From: Bacteroidota bacterium
Lineage (GTDB): Bacteria > Bacteroidota > Bacteroidia > UKL13-3
NCBI GenBank assembly: GCA_027488905.1
Contig: JAIYAT010000015.1
Location: forward strand, 1-57,951
Reading direction: 5' to 3'
Length of the DNA stretch: 57,951 nt
Under the pieces are notes generated by a model. The model was not told the origin of the DNA. It did no database searches and worked only from the letters and a program-made list of their open reading frames with translations. A program made the position numbers and the translations under genes. This document shows, piece by piece, positions 45,676-54,179 of this stretch (positions are counted from its first letter, which is position 1; each line of letters begins with the position of its first letter).

Positions 45676-46875
45676 ATGACAGGTTATGATATTGTTTTGG
45701 TAGGATTGCAGCCCTATGACAGTGATATTGGGACGAATACAATAAACATTGCGGAGGAATTTTCTAAGCAAAATAGAGTACTTTATGTCAATTACCCCTT
45801 AGATAAAAAGTCATTTAATCTTGATAAACATCTCCCAAATGTTCAAAAACGGGCTAAAATGAGATCCAAAGAAATCCCAAATTTAATTGAAGTTAAACCT
45901 AATCTTTGGAATTTATATCCTAACAGTTTGCTCGAATCAATTAATGGAATTCCGCTCACAAGCATATTCCGTATTTTCAATTATTTCAATAACAAAAAAT
46001 TCGCAGCCGACATACAGGAAGCTATTAATACCTTAGGCTTCAAGGACTTTATACTTTTCAATGACACCGTGATGTTAAGGGGATTTCACCTTCAAGAATT
46101 CCTCAAACCTAAAATGAGTATTTATTATACCCGAGACAATATGATGTCTGTACCTTATTGGTATAAACACGGCAGGGTCCTTGAACCAATATTAATGGCC
46201 AAATCTGATTTGGTTTGCGCAAACTCTACCTACCTCGCAGAAATTGCTTCGGAATACAATAAAAATACTTTTTATGTGGGTCAAGGTTGCGATATTTCTG
46301 CGTTTGACCCCAACAAACAAGTTGAAAAACCTAAAGATATAGCACATCTCAAGGGTCCAATTATAGGGTACATTGGAACCTTATTTACCTTGCGACTAGA
46401 CATAAACATCCTTAAAGAAATTGCAGCTTATCAATCCAATTGGACGGTGGTTTTGATAGGACCAGAAGATGAAGTTTTTAAGCGTTCAGCGCTTCATAAT
46501 TTACCTAATGTGCATTTTCTTGGATTCAAAGAAAGTGCTGAATTACCAACCTACCTCAAATATTTTGATGTTGCCATAAATCCCCAAATTCTTAACCCAA
46601 CTACTATTGGTAATTATCCTAGAAAAGTAGATGAATATTTAGCCATGGGAAAACCTGTAGTGGCAACAGAAACAAAAGCGATGAGTATTTTTAAAGACCA
46701 CACCTATTTGGCAAAATCGGCTAACGAATATGTCTCTTTGATTGAACAAGCATTAAGTGAAAATTCTACTGAATTAGAAACACAAAGAATTAAATTTGCT
46801 AGGTCGCACACCTGGGAAAATAGTGTGAAAGAAATCTATAAAGCAATTCAAATTGTGAACCCAAATATTAATTAA
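45676..46875 (+). CDS. Glycosyltransferase family 1/4
   Basis: 399 aa GT-B enzyme: DIVLVGLQPYDSDIGTNTINIAEEF at the N-terminus, a middle SIYYTRDNMMSVPYWYKHG, then the donor domain GPIIGYIGTLFTLRLDINILKEIAAY, NVHFLGFKESAELPTYLKYFDVAINPQ and NYPRKVDEYLAMGKPVVATE. ATG 45676 chosen; TTG 45655 is possible. Divergent from, and probably part of, the polysaccharide locus. Two bp upstream of the acyltransferase gene. Confidence 0.9.
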   Translation: MTGYDIVLVGLQPYDSDIGTNTINIAEEFSKQNRVLYVNYPLDKKSFNLDKHLPNVQKRAKMRSKEIPNLIEVKPNLWNLYPNSLLESINGIPLTSIFRIFNYFNNKKFAADIQEAINTLGFKDFILFNDTVMLRGFHLQEFLKPKMSIYYTRDNMMSVPYWYKHGRVLEPILMAKSDLVCANSTYLAEIASEYNKNTFYVGQGCDISAFDPNKQVEKPKDIAHLKGPIIGYIGTLFTLRLDINILKEIAAYQSNWTVVLIGPEDEVFKRSALHNLPNVHFLGFKESAELPTYLKYFDVAINPQILNPTTIGNYPRKVDEYLAMGKPVVATETKAMSIFKDHTYLAKSANEYVSLIEQALSENSTELETQRIKFARSHTWENSVKEIYKAIQIVNPNIN

Positions 46876-46877
46876 TT

Positions 46878-47492
46878 ATGTCTTTTATTACTTACATCAA
46901 AACCAACCCTAACTTAAAAAAGTTAGTTCATTGGATGCTTATTCCCAAAGGCCAAGCCAGACCAAGAACTTGGGTTTCTTGGTTTGTGAATCCCTTTTTC
47001 CACAAGGTTGCAAGGGGGAGCAGAATCAATAGAAGAACCAGAATTGATGTGCTACCTTTTAATGAATTTGAGCTAGGTAAATTGAGTACTGTTGAAGATT
47101 ACAGTACAATCAATAATGGTGTAGGTTCTGTGATAATTGGAGAAAGTTGCAGAATAGGAATTGCCAATGTTATCATAGGGCCTGTTACGATTGGCAACCA
47201 TGTAATTTTAGCACAAAACATTGTGGTAAGTGGACTTAACCATACTTACGAACGAATTGATATTCCTATTAAATACCAAAAAGTTACCACGGCTAGGATA
47301 ACCATTGAAGATGAGGCTTGGATTGGCGCAAATGTGGTTGTAACTGCTGGTGTTACCATAGGAAAACACTCTGTTGTAGCAGCTGGAGCAGTGGTAACTA
47401 AAGATATTCCTCCATATTCTATTGCAGTTGGCAACCCTGCTCGGGTTATCAAAAAGTATGACTTCGAACAAAAAGCTTGGGTAAAGGTTTAG
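46878..47492 (+). CDS. Hexapeptide-repeat acyltransferase (WbbJ/CysE-like)
   Basis: 204 aa. Left-handed beta-helix repeats are plain: VIIGESCRIGIANVIIGPVTIGNHVILAQNIVVSG, ITIEDEAWIGANVVVTAGVTIGKHSVVAAGAVVTKDIPPYSIAVGNPARVI. The His in LNHTYE is the usual catalytic base. Probably O-acetylates a sugar of the polysaccharide in the cytoplasm. Confidence 0.92.
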   Translation: MSFITYIKTNPNLKKLVHWMLIPKGQARPRTWVSWFVNPFFHKVARGSRINRRTRIDVLPFNEFELGKLSTVEDYSTINNGVGSVIIGESCRIGIANVIIGPVTIGNHVILAQNIVVSGLNHTYERIDIPIKYQKVTTARITIEDEAWIGANVVVTAGVTIGKHSVVAAGAVVTKDIPPYSIAVGNPARVIKKYDFEQKAWVKV

Positions 47493-47530
47493 GTTTGGTG
47501 TAACACTCTTTCTGCCTTACCTTTGGCACT

Positions 47531-48673
47531 ATGATTAGGATACTATTTACCCTTATTATTCTGCTCTTTTGCGCTCATGTAAAGTCGCAAACCTTTGTTA
47601 TCAATGATGGCGATACCATCAACCTAACCTTAGCCAATGGAAAAAAGCAAGGTTTTTGGAGATATTTTTGGCCTAATGGCGATCTTAAATATGAAGTGTA
47701 CTATGAAAATGGCGAAAAAGAAGGCTTAGAAATTAGCTATTATGATGGACAAGATTGCATAGAATATTCTAATACCTACAACAAGGGAGTCCTAGATGGC
47801 CCGAGGGTTATGTTTTACCCGAATTGCAGCACCAGGGTTGAAGAAATGTACAAAAATGGTTTGAAAGATGGATACGAAAGAAACTTTGACCAAACAGGCG
47901 TTCTGCTTACCGAAGGAAATTTTCTAAAAGGAGAACTTGATGGTAGTTATGCGCATTTCGATAAAAAAGGATATGTAACTTATGAGAGTCCTTCCAAAGA
48001 AACTACTTTAAAATTCGACAAATTCCTTAGTGGAGAATATAAAATCAAAGACTCCACCCTATTCTTTGTTTTCAAAAGAAATAAAGAATGGAAAAAAATG
48101 ATGCTTGTGGTTGATATGACTGGAAGTATGTTTCCTTACATCGGTCAAATGTTGGTTTGGTATAGGCAAAACTATGAGGATGGCAGGGTTAAATACTATG
48201 CGCTTTTTAATGATGGCGACAATTTAACGGATGACAAAAAAGTTTTAGGAAGAACAGGCGGTGTCCATTCTTTTGAAGCAAAAGATTATAGAAAACTAAA
48301 AAAAGATATAGAAGATGTTAGAAAAATGGGGGAAGGTGGAGACGACCCTGAAAATGACATAGAAGCACTCACCGCTGCCATGGTAGCCTTTAGAGATTAT
48401 TCTGATATTATATTAATTGCTGATGAAAGCAATGTGCGAGACATGGCCCTTCTTAAACGTATCAAAAAACCTATCCATGTGATTATGTGTGGCACAAAAA
48501 AAGGAATCAATGAACAATACCTTCGAATTGCCTTTCAAACCAAAGGCTCCTTTCATACCATAAGCAATGATATTGATATGAAAAAACTCAAGGATGGGGA
48601 AGAGTTTCAAGTAGATAATGACATTTTTAGATTAAGTGGCGGAAAATTTATCTGGGTTGATGCCGTTGAATAA
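47531..48673 (+). CDS. Secreted MORN-repeat plus VWA-domain protein
   Basis: 380 aa with a signal peptide (MIRILFTLIILLFCAHVKSQ). Residues about 30-150 hold five or six MORN-like repeats (GKKQGFWRYFWPNGDLKYEVYYENGEKEGLEISYYDG...KNGLKDGYERNFDQTG). From about 185 there is a von Willebrand A domain: MLVVDMTGSM with MIDAS D195/T197/S199, and GGDDPENDIEALTAAM. Periplasmic or surface; likely a protein- or glycan-binding module. No partner is known. Four bp before the maf-tlpA gene. Confidence 0.8.
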   Translation: MIRILFTLIILLFCAHVKSQTFVINDGDTINLTLANGKKQGFWRYFWPNGDLKYEVYYENGEKEGLEISYYDGQDCIEYSNTYNKGVLDGPRVMFYPNCSTRVEEMYKNGLKDGYERNFDQTGVLLTEGNFLKGELDGSYAHFDKKGYVTYESPSKETTLKFDKFLSGEYKIKDSTLFFVFKRNKEWKKMMLVVDMTGSMFPYIGQMLVWYRQNYEDGRVKYYALFNDGDNLTDDKKVLGRTGGVHSFEAKDYRKLKKDIEDVRKMGEGGDDPENDIEALTAAMVAFRDYSDIILIADESNVRDMALLKRIKKPIHVIMCGTKKGINEQYLRIAFQTKGSFHTISNDIDMKKLKDGEEFQVDNDIFRLSGGKFIWVDAVE

Positions 48674-48676
48674 ACC

Positions 48677-50620
48677 ATGGAAATAATTTTAGCTTCAAAA
48701 TCACCAAGAAGACAAGAATTGGTTAAACATTTAGATATCCCCTTTCGCCTAGCGCTTTATGAAGTGGATGAATCTTTCGACGATAGCCTAACCCCAAACC
48801 TAATTGCAGAAAGATTGGCCATAAAAAAAGCTAGTTTTTATCCTGAACCAATTAAAAATAATGAAGTTTTGCTAACTGCCGACACCATTGTTTGGGTCAA
48901 CCAAAAAGTTTTAAATAAGCCACAAGATAAAAATGAGGCCATGGAAATGTTAACTCAAATTTGTGGCAATACACACAGTGTTTATACTGGTGTTTGTCTT
49001 AAATCTGCCAATAAAGAAGTTAGTTTTGCCGAGCAAACGGAAGTAACTTGTAGCAATATCAGCATGAAAGAAATGGAAAATTATATTAGCAAACACCAAC
49101 CTTTTGATAAAGCAGGAAGCTATGGCATTCAGGATTGGTTTGGCCTTACCGTGGTAGAAAAAATTGAAGGTTGTTATTACAATGTAATGGGTTTGCCTGT
49201 TAATAAGATTTATGCAACCCTAAAAAAAGAATTTGGGCTATTGCTCACACTATTATTTTTGAGCTTCGGCGCTTTGGCTCAAACCGAAACCACGATAAGT
49301 GGCGTATTACCAGACAAAGCAGGGCAAGCCATGTTGCAATATTTTTCTAACCCCTACAGCAGCAACCCTGACAACTTAAACTTTATGATTGCCACAGAGG
49401 GTAGTTTTAAAGAAAAAATCAAAATAACAGAAGGCCAAATGTTGGTGTTTGTAACGGCTATTGATTATTTTAAAGTTTATGTAAAACCAGGAGACAGCTT
49501 GTTTTTTAGGGTTGATCCAAAGCAGCCCAAGTCTATCCTTATTACAGGAAATGGAGCCAAAGAAGCACTATATGGCTACAACTACTTTCAATATTTTAAA
49601 ACAAGTACGGAGGCAAATGATTTTCAAAAACAAATTGGTTTGCAAATTTCTAATAGAACGCCAGAAGGCTTTAAATTTTGGGCAGATAGCATCATCAAAA
49701 TAAAGTTAGCCTATTTAGAAAAGAATGGCAAAGACTTATCACCCAATACCAAAAATCAATTGCAAGCAGAATATATTTTTGAATATCAAAACCTAAAGTT
49801 AAGCTACCCGCAATATTACCAAAGTAAGAAAAAAAGCAATCCCGGATTGCCAGCATTAGATAGCACTTATTTTGACTTTGTTAATGGAATTGATTTGAAC
49901 CAAAGAAAGTACATGCAATCCTTGCAGTATAGAACCTTTCAAAAATTATTCTTAATCAGAGCCATTACAGCCTTAGGAAGACGCCTAGAAATGGAAGAAA
50001 TTTGGAATATGTGTGCACAGTATTTCAAAGGAGATATCTTGCCTCAGTTTAGGTTAAATATTTGGTCGGATATAGTTTTCAATGGAAGTAATGAAGATGC
50101 CTCAAAGCTTTATAAACTAGCTCAAAAAGATTGTGCTGGCACACCGGGTTTTAAATTTATTGAAGAAGGCTATTTAGATAAGCTGCCGTTTTTACCCGGC
50201 TCTAAAGCATTTCCTTTTGTGATGAAAGATGATCAAGGAAAAGTAATTAGTTTAGAAAGCTTAAAAGGTAAAGTGGTTTACTTAGACTTTTGGGCCAGTT
50301 GGTGCCGACCATGCTTAGGAGAAATTCCGGCAGGCGAAGAATTAAAGAAACACTTCGAAGGAAAAGATGTAGTATTTATCAATATATCAATTGATGAAGG
50401 CGAACAAAATTGGATAGCAGCAAAAGCTAAATACAATATTAATGGTATCCATGCGCTTTCAAATAATCGCAATCATCCAGAGGTTCAAAAGAAATATAAA
50501 GTAGAAAGCATACCTTCCTATTTTTTAATTGACAAAGAAGGAAACTTTATTTCTGCACCCGCGCCAAGGCCTAGTAACCCTTCAATTTACCAACTCATTG
50601 AAGAGGCACTTAAAAAGTAA
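48677..50620 (+). CDS. Maf nucleotide pyrophosphatase fused to a TlpA-type thioredoxin
   Basis: 647 aa. Residues 1-186 are a complete Maf protein (ILASKSPRRQELVKHL, LLTADTIVWVNQKVLNKP, DKAGSYGIQDW), which hydrolyses modified dNTP/UTP. Immediately follows a signal-peptide-like segment, GLLLTLLFLSFGALAQ (about 187-202), then a DUF4369-like region and a thioredoxin domain with FWASWCRPC (C543, C546). Maf is cytoplasmic while TlpA proteins are exported, so the fusion is unexpected. The only in-frame alternative start at the junction is TTG 49241. Either one two-faced protein or two products from overlapping genes. Confidence 0.85.
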   Translation: MEIILASKSPRRQELVKHLDIPFRLALYEVDESFDDSLTPNLIAERLAIKKASFYPEPIKNNEVLLTADTIVWVNQKVLNKPQDKNEAMEMLTQICGNTHSVYTGVCLKSANKEVSFAEQTEVTCSNISMKEMENYISKHQPFDKAGSYGIQDWFGLTVVEKIEGCYYNVMGLPVNKIYATLKKEFGLLLTLLFLSFGALAQTETTISGVLPDKAGQAMLQYFSNPYSSNPDNLNFMIATEGSFKEKIKITEGQMLVFVTAIDYFKVYVKPGDSLFFRVDPKQPKSILITGNGAKEALYGYNYFQYFKTSTEANDFQKQIGLQISNRTPEGFKFWADSIIKIKLAYLEKNGKDLSPNTKNQLQAEYIFEYQNLKLSYPQYYQSKKKSNPGLPALDSTYFDFVNGIDLNQRKYMQSLQYRTFQKLFLIRAITALGRRLEMEEIWNMCAQYFKGDILPQFRLNIWSDIVFNGSNEDASKLYKLAQKDCAGTPGFKFIEEGYLDKLPFLPGSKAFPFVMKDDQGKVISLESLKGKVVYLDFWASWCRPCLGEIPAGEELKKHFEGKDVVFINISIDEGEQNWIAAKAKYNINGIHALSNNRNHPEVQKKYKVESIPSYFLIDKEGNFISAPAPRPSNPSIYQLIEEALKK

Positions 50621-50626
50621 TTCGAT

Positions 50627-51856
50627 TTGAAAGTAAAAGCAGCAGTAAGCTTTTGGTTGATTTGCATATTAGTAAGTCTACTTATTGGTTTAGCTTCTTC
50701 TCTTTTTCTACAAAGCTTAGATTGGGTTACCAAACAACGAATTCAAAATGATAATTGGTTGTATCTGTTGCCTTTGGCTGGTCTTTTAATTGGGTATGTT
50801 TATCACAGGTGGGGTCAAACAATTACCAAAGGAAATAATCTTTTACTTGACGAGTTTCATGTGCCTCAAGGAGGCATTCCTTTTAAGATGTCGGTATTTA
50901 TATTTGGCTCGACCCTACTCACCCATTTGGTAGGAGGTTCTGCAGGCCGAGAAGGAACAGCAGTGCAAATGGGAGGCGCAATTGCCCACCCTTTTAAACA
51001 TTTTTTAACAGCAAATTCCTACCCGGCAAAATTCTTAATTGTCATTGGTATCAGTGCTGGATTTGCGGCTGTATTTGGGACACCTTGGGCTGCAACCATT
51101 TTTGCATTAGAAGTAATTTGGGTAGGTAAAAGCTGGTATAAGTATTTGCTACCAAGTTTAGTTTCTGCATTTGTCGCGCATTACAGTTGCTGTTTTCTTG
51201 GTTCAAACCATACCGAATACAGTAAACCCATTCTTCCTGCTATTTCATTTACCACCTTTTTGTGGATTATTCCTGCTGCAATAGGCTTTGGATTGATCGC
51301 CAGACTTTTTACTTCTTGTGTGCATTGGGTTCAAACCTTGTTTAAAAAACAGGTAGGCTACCCCCCACTCAGACCTGCAATTGGTGGCCTTATTATATTA
51401 ATGTTTGCATTAGCGTTTAACTTAAAAACTTACTTAGGCTTAGGCATTCCAAGCATCTTAGATTCGTTTGAATACGCACAAGGCTATGAAGTATGGCTAC
51501 TCAAATTGGGATTAACCGCCTTAACCTTGGGCTGCGGTTTTAAAGGTGGAGAGGTTACTCCCCTATTTTTTATTGGGGCAACTTTAGGAAGCGCGCTATC
51601 CTTATGGCTTCCACTACCTGTATCGTTTTTAGCCGCAATAGGATTTGTAGCAGTATTTGCAGGAGCAGCGAATACACCAATTTCCTGCGCAGTAATGGGC
51701 ATGGAATTGTTTGGAATTGAAATGGGTATTTATATATTATTGTGTTCAATTATCGCATATTATTTTTCTGGTAAACAAGGTATTTATTCGTCTCAAAAAT
51801 TACTTATCCCAAAGATTGAATTACCTTTGAAGTGGAATAGAAACAATCAAAATTAA
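50627..51856 (+). CDS. ClC-type antiporter of the fluoride (EriC-F) subfamily
   Basis: 409 aa, about ten or eleven membrane helices. The selectivity segment reads GGSAGREGTAVQMGG (107-111 GREGT, gating E109). Chloride-transporting ClCs have GREGP; GREGT/GREGV marks the fluoride/proton antiporters described with fluoride riboswitches. TTG start, 6 bp after the preceding stop. The next gene, 6 bp downstream, is inorganic pyrophosphatase, a fluoride-sensitive enzyme, so the pair probably forms a fluoride-defence unit. Confidence 0.83.
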   Translation: MKVKAAVSFWLICILVSLLIGLASSLFLQSLDWVTKQRIQNDNWLYLLPLAGLLIGYVYHRWGQTITKGNNLLLDEFHVPQGGIPFKMSVFIFGSTLLTHLVGGSAGREGTAVQMGGAIAHPFKHFLTANSYPAKFLIVIGISAGFAAVFGTPWAATIFALEVIWVGKSWYKYLLPSLVSAFVAHYSCCFLGSNHTEYSKPILPAISFTTFLWIIPAAIGFGLIARLFTSCVHWVQTLFKKQVGYPPLRPAIGGLIILMFALAFNLKTYLGLGIPSILDSFEYAQGYEVWLLKLGLTALTLGCGFKGGEVTPLFFIGATLGSALSLWLPLPVSFLAAIGFVAVFAGAANTPISCAVMGMELFGIEMGIYILLCSIIAYYFSGKQGIYSSQKLLIPKIELPLKWNRNNQN

Positions 51857-51862
51857 CAAACT

Positions 51863-52405
51863 ATGAGCGACCACAAACACCCTTGGCATGATGTAAACAT
51901 TGGAGATAATATTCCAGAACTTGTTAACGGTATTATTGAAATACCTAAAGGTACTCGCGCAAAATATGAACTTGATAAAGACAGCGGTTTGCTAAAGTTA
52001 GATAGAGTGTTGTATTCGTCGGTGTATTATCCTGCCAACTATGGCTTTATTCCGCGCACCTACTGCGATGACAAAGACCCTTTAGATATTTTAGTTTTGT
52101 CTCAAATAGATATTGTTCCAATGTGCATTGTGGAAGCGAAAATTATTGGCGTAATGCGAATGCTGGATAACAATGAAGCTGATGATAAATTAATTGCAGT
52201 AGCCTCGGGCGACCCTAGTGTAAATCATTACAACGATATTTCTGAATTGCCTCCGCATTTTATTTCTGAAATGAAAAACTTCTTTGAAGATTACAAAAAA
52301 CTTGAAAATAAAACAGTAGTTGTTGAGGAGTTTTTTGGCAAAGACTTAGCGCAAAGAATATTGATGGAAAGCATTGATTTATATAATAAGACCTTTAGAA
52401 AATAG
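51863..52405 (+). CDS. ppa: Inorganic pyrophosphatase (family I)
   Basis: 180 aa. Splits pyrophosphate made in biosynthesis. Family I pattern: [57 protein letters not shown] with the catalytic D-x-D-P-x-D (DDKDPLD), and LIAVASGDP. Cytoplasmic, Mg-dependent. Directly follows the fluoride-type antiporter gene. Confidence 0.97.
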   Translation: MSDHKHPWHDVNIGDNIPELVNGIIEIPKGTRAKYELDKDSGLLKLDRVLYSSVYYPANYGFIPRTYCDDKDPLDILVLSQIDIVPMCIVEAKIIGVMRMLDNNEADDKLIAVASGDPSVNHYNDISELPPHFISEMKNFFEDYKKLENKTVVVEEFFGKDLAQRILMESIDLYNKTFRK

Positions 52406-52495
52406 TTGGTTCAAGCCTACTTCTGCTAACCTACTAAAGGAACTGAGGAAAATCAATCCTTACAAGTGGTTTAATGTGCTTACATTCGTACGCAT

Positions 52496-52840
52496 ATGAG
52501 TGATACGATAATACCTTGCCCAATTTGCAAATGTGAATATACCTATGCCATGGATCATTTAATGGTTTGCCCAGAATGTGGCCATGAGTGGAATGCTACT
52601 GATATTGTAGAGGCATCCAATGATGGCTTAATTGTTAAAGATGCGCATGGCAATTTGTTAAAAGACGGCGATTCTGTGAGCATCGTCAAAGATTTACCAG
52701 TAAAAGGTTTTGCAAAATCTATTAAGGTAGGGACAAAAGTTACCAATATCAGATTGGTGGAAGGCGACCATAACATTGATTGCAAAGTACCTGGTTTTGG
52801 TGGCATGGCACTAAAGAGCGAGTTTGTAAAGAAGGTTTAA
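52496..52840 (+). CDS. Zinc-ribbon protein YjdM/PhnA
   Basis: 114 aa. N-terminal zinc ribbon with [25 protein letters not shown], then the conserved small beta domain ([68 protein letters not shown]). Named after the phn region of E. coli, but its function is not firmly known. TACATTCG (52481-52488) is a one-mismatch -7 box, 7 nt before the ATG. Its last 18 codons recur, diverged, at 53197-53253. Confidence 0.95.
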   Translation: MSDTIIPCPICKCEYTYAMDHLMVCPECGHEWNATDIVEASNDGLIVKDAHGNLLKDGDSVSIVKDLPVKGFAKSIKVGTKVTNIRLVEGDHNIDCKVPGFGGMALKSEFVKKV

Positions 52841-52854
52841 ATAAGTCTTTCAGG

Positions 52855-52867
52855 TTCGGTTTGAACC
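52855..52867. repeat. Intergenic copy of TTCGGTTTGAACC
   Basis: Exact 13-mer 14 bp after the phnA stop, the second intergenic copy of the window-wide motif. It is followed by AT-rich DNA up to the tandem array. Confidence 0.85.
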
Positions 52868-52921
52868 TAAAATAATTATTGGCAGTCAATCCTTTAACGA
52901 TTTTAGTCAATTTAAAAGGAA

Positions 52922-53149
52922 GGTACCTATGATACACCAAGGGGGTGGGTACCCATGATGTATGGAGGGGGTACCTACGATACTCCAAGGGGGTACCCAT
53001 GATACTCCAAGGGGGTACCCATGATACTCCAAGGGGGTACCCATGTTAATCCAAGGGGGTACCCATGTTAATCCAAGCAGGTACCCATGTTAATCCAAGG
53101 GGGTACCCATGTTAATCCAAGGGGGTACCCATGTTATTCGGAGGGGGTA
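52922..53149. repeat. Tandem array, ten 22-bp units with a GGGTACCC palindrome
   Basis: Ten head-to-tail units plus a partial eleventh. The unit is GGTACCCATG, then ATACTCC or TTAATCC, then AAGGG; joined units create GGGGGTACCC. Unit 2 (52944-52969) carries a 4-bp insertion. Units 3-5 share ATACTCC and 6-9 share TTAATCC, so the array grew by local duplication of sub-blocks. Units are contiguous, without spacers, so it is not a CRISPR. Between the array and 53196 is purine-rich filler (AGAGAAAGGGGGAAGAG). Confidence 0.93.
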
Positions 53150-53196
53150 GGTAAAAAGTATAGAGCAAGAGTAAAGAGAAAGGGGGAAGAGAAAGC

Positions 53197-53253
53197 AAAG
53201 TGCCTGGTTTTAGTGCAAGGGGGCTAAAAAGCGAATTTATAAAGAAAGTTTAG
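53197..53253 (+). pseudogene. Detached second copy of the phnA 3' end
   Basis: Reads KVPGFSARGLKSEFIKKV-stop, against [18 protein letters not shown]-stop at the end of phnA: 13 of 18 residues agree and the stop lies in the same place. No start or upstream phnA sequence precedes it; the tandem array takes that place. Its last bases meet the 3' end of the SGNH-like gene. Confidence 0.75.
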
Positions 53254-54176
53254 TGTGCAAAAAAATTGGCAAAAAAGAAAGAATAAAAGGAGGCACCTTT
53301 GACATTCAAATGTCCTTCGTCTGCCATTAACATAGGGTTTCTTAGTGCTGCTAAAAATTCACAATTGAAGTTAATTCGATTTTCAATTGGTATTAATTTA
53401 AACAACTGTATCAACCTTTCTTTTTGTTCATCACTGGTGGTATGGGGAGGTAAATAAAAGTACACCTTAGCGTTTGATATTTTACTTTTCTCCAAAATTA
53501 ATTTGATCAAATTTTCATAAATAATAAAATCGTGGCTTGGCTTAGCATAGTCTTTATTTAAGTCACCGCATTTAATGGAATGGTAAGGAAGTAAGTTTAA
53601 ATTTTTATTATGGACTCCAAATTTAGTCAAAGAAGAAATAGATTCATTTGAAAGCAAATAACTTAGGTAAGGTTTAATGGAAAAATAATCAAAAAAATAA
53701 GCTTCATAATAAGGAAAATAAATTTTGTATAAGTCTTCAAAGGAACTTTGTTGCATGTTAGATTCAAAGGTAGAATGAAGATAGCGTGTTTCAACAAGCA
53801 TGCTTATTTGAGTGGGTGCTTTGCCATTTACCACACCTAGTTCAATGCATAGGGTTGAATTTGAATCCATGCTTAGAATTTCTAGGGCGAGCATAGTTGA
53901 ACTTAAGAAATTAGCTGATAAAACCCCTGCATTTACCACTTTTATGTTTTTCAAACGTCTTTCAATTAGGGTATCATTTATACCATATTTTGTTCGGCTT
54001 GAACCAACAAAATAAAGTGTACTTTTAAAATTGTCCTTAGGTTGAAATAAAGATTCTGGAATACTTTTAATCCCTAAAACTTGAAAACAAAAATGTTTGA
54101 TGCCAAACACAATACCCGAAACCAGTACAAAAAAAAGCAATAGTTTGAAAGTTGATTTAATGAGAATTGCATTCAT
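53250..54176 (-). CDS. SGNH-like (DltD/AlgX-like) exported protein, MBOAT partner
   Basis: 308 aa with one N-terminal membrane anchor (KLLLFFVLVSGIVFGI). The block I motif is YFVGSSRTKYG (S59 or S60, as GSSE in DltD), followed by VVNAGVLSANF (block II-like), CIELG and a final D286-x-x-H289 (ADEGHLNVKG), the layout of SGNH hydrolases/acyltransferases. Overall similarity to named families is low. Last gene of a four-gene run, 3 bp after the MBOAT gene; expected to act outside the membrane together with it. Confidence 0.75.
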   Translation of the reverse strand: MNAILIKSTFKLLLFFVLVSGIVFGIKHFCFQVLGIKSIPESLFQPKDNFKSTLYFVGSSRTKYGINDTLIERRLKNIKVVNAGVLSANFLSSTMLALEILSMDSNSTLCIELGVVNGKAPTQISMLVETRYLHSTFESNMQQSSFEDLYKIYFPYYEAYFFDYFSIKPYLSYLLSNESISSLTKFGVHNKNLNLLPYHSIKCGDLNKDYAKPSHDFIIYENLIKLILEKSKISNAKVYFYLPPHTTSDEQKERLIQLFKLIPIENRINFNCEFLAALRNPMLMADEGHLNVKGASFYSFFFANFFAH

Positions 54177-54179
54177 AAT

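Noticed and set aside
49221-49245. Frameshift at the seven-A run between Maf and TlpA
   Set aside because: Both domains lie in the same frame through the run, so no shift is needed; an indel would break rather than join them.
50580-50627. Fluoride riboswitch before the ClC gene
   Set aside because: Only 6 bp lie between the genes and the end of the preceding coding region does not show the conserved riboswitch core.
52749-53000. 83-codon minus-strand frame across the first repeats
   Set aside because: Its sequence is a translation of the tandem array and the complement of phnA; no family resemblance and no start signal.
52922-53149. CRISPR array
   Set aside because: The 22-bp units are contiguous; there are no unique spacers and no cas genes nearby.
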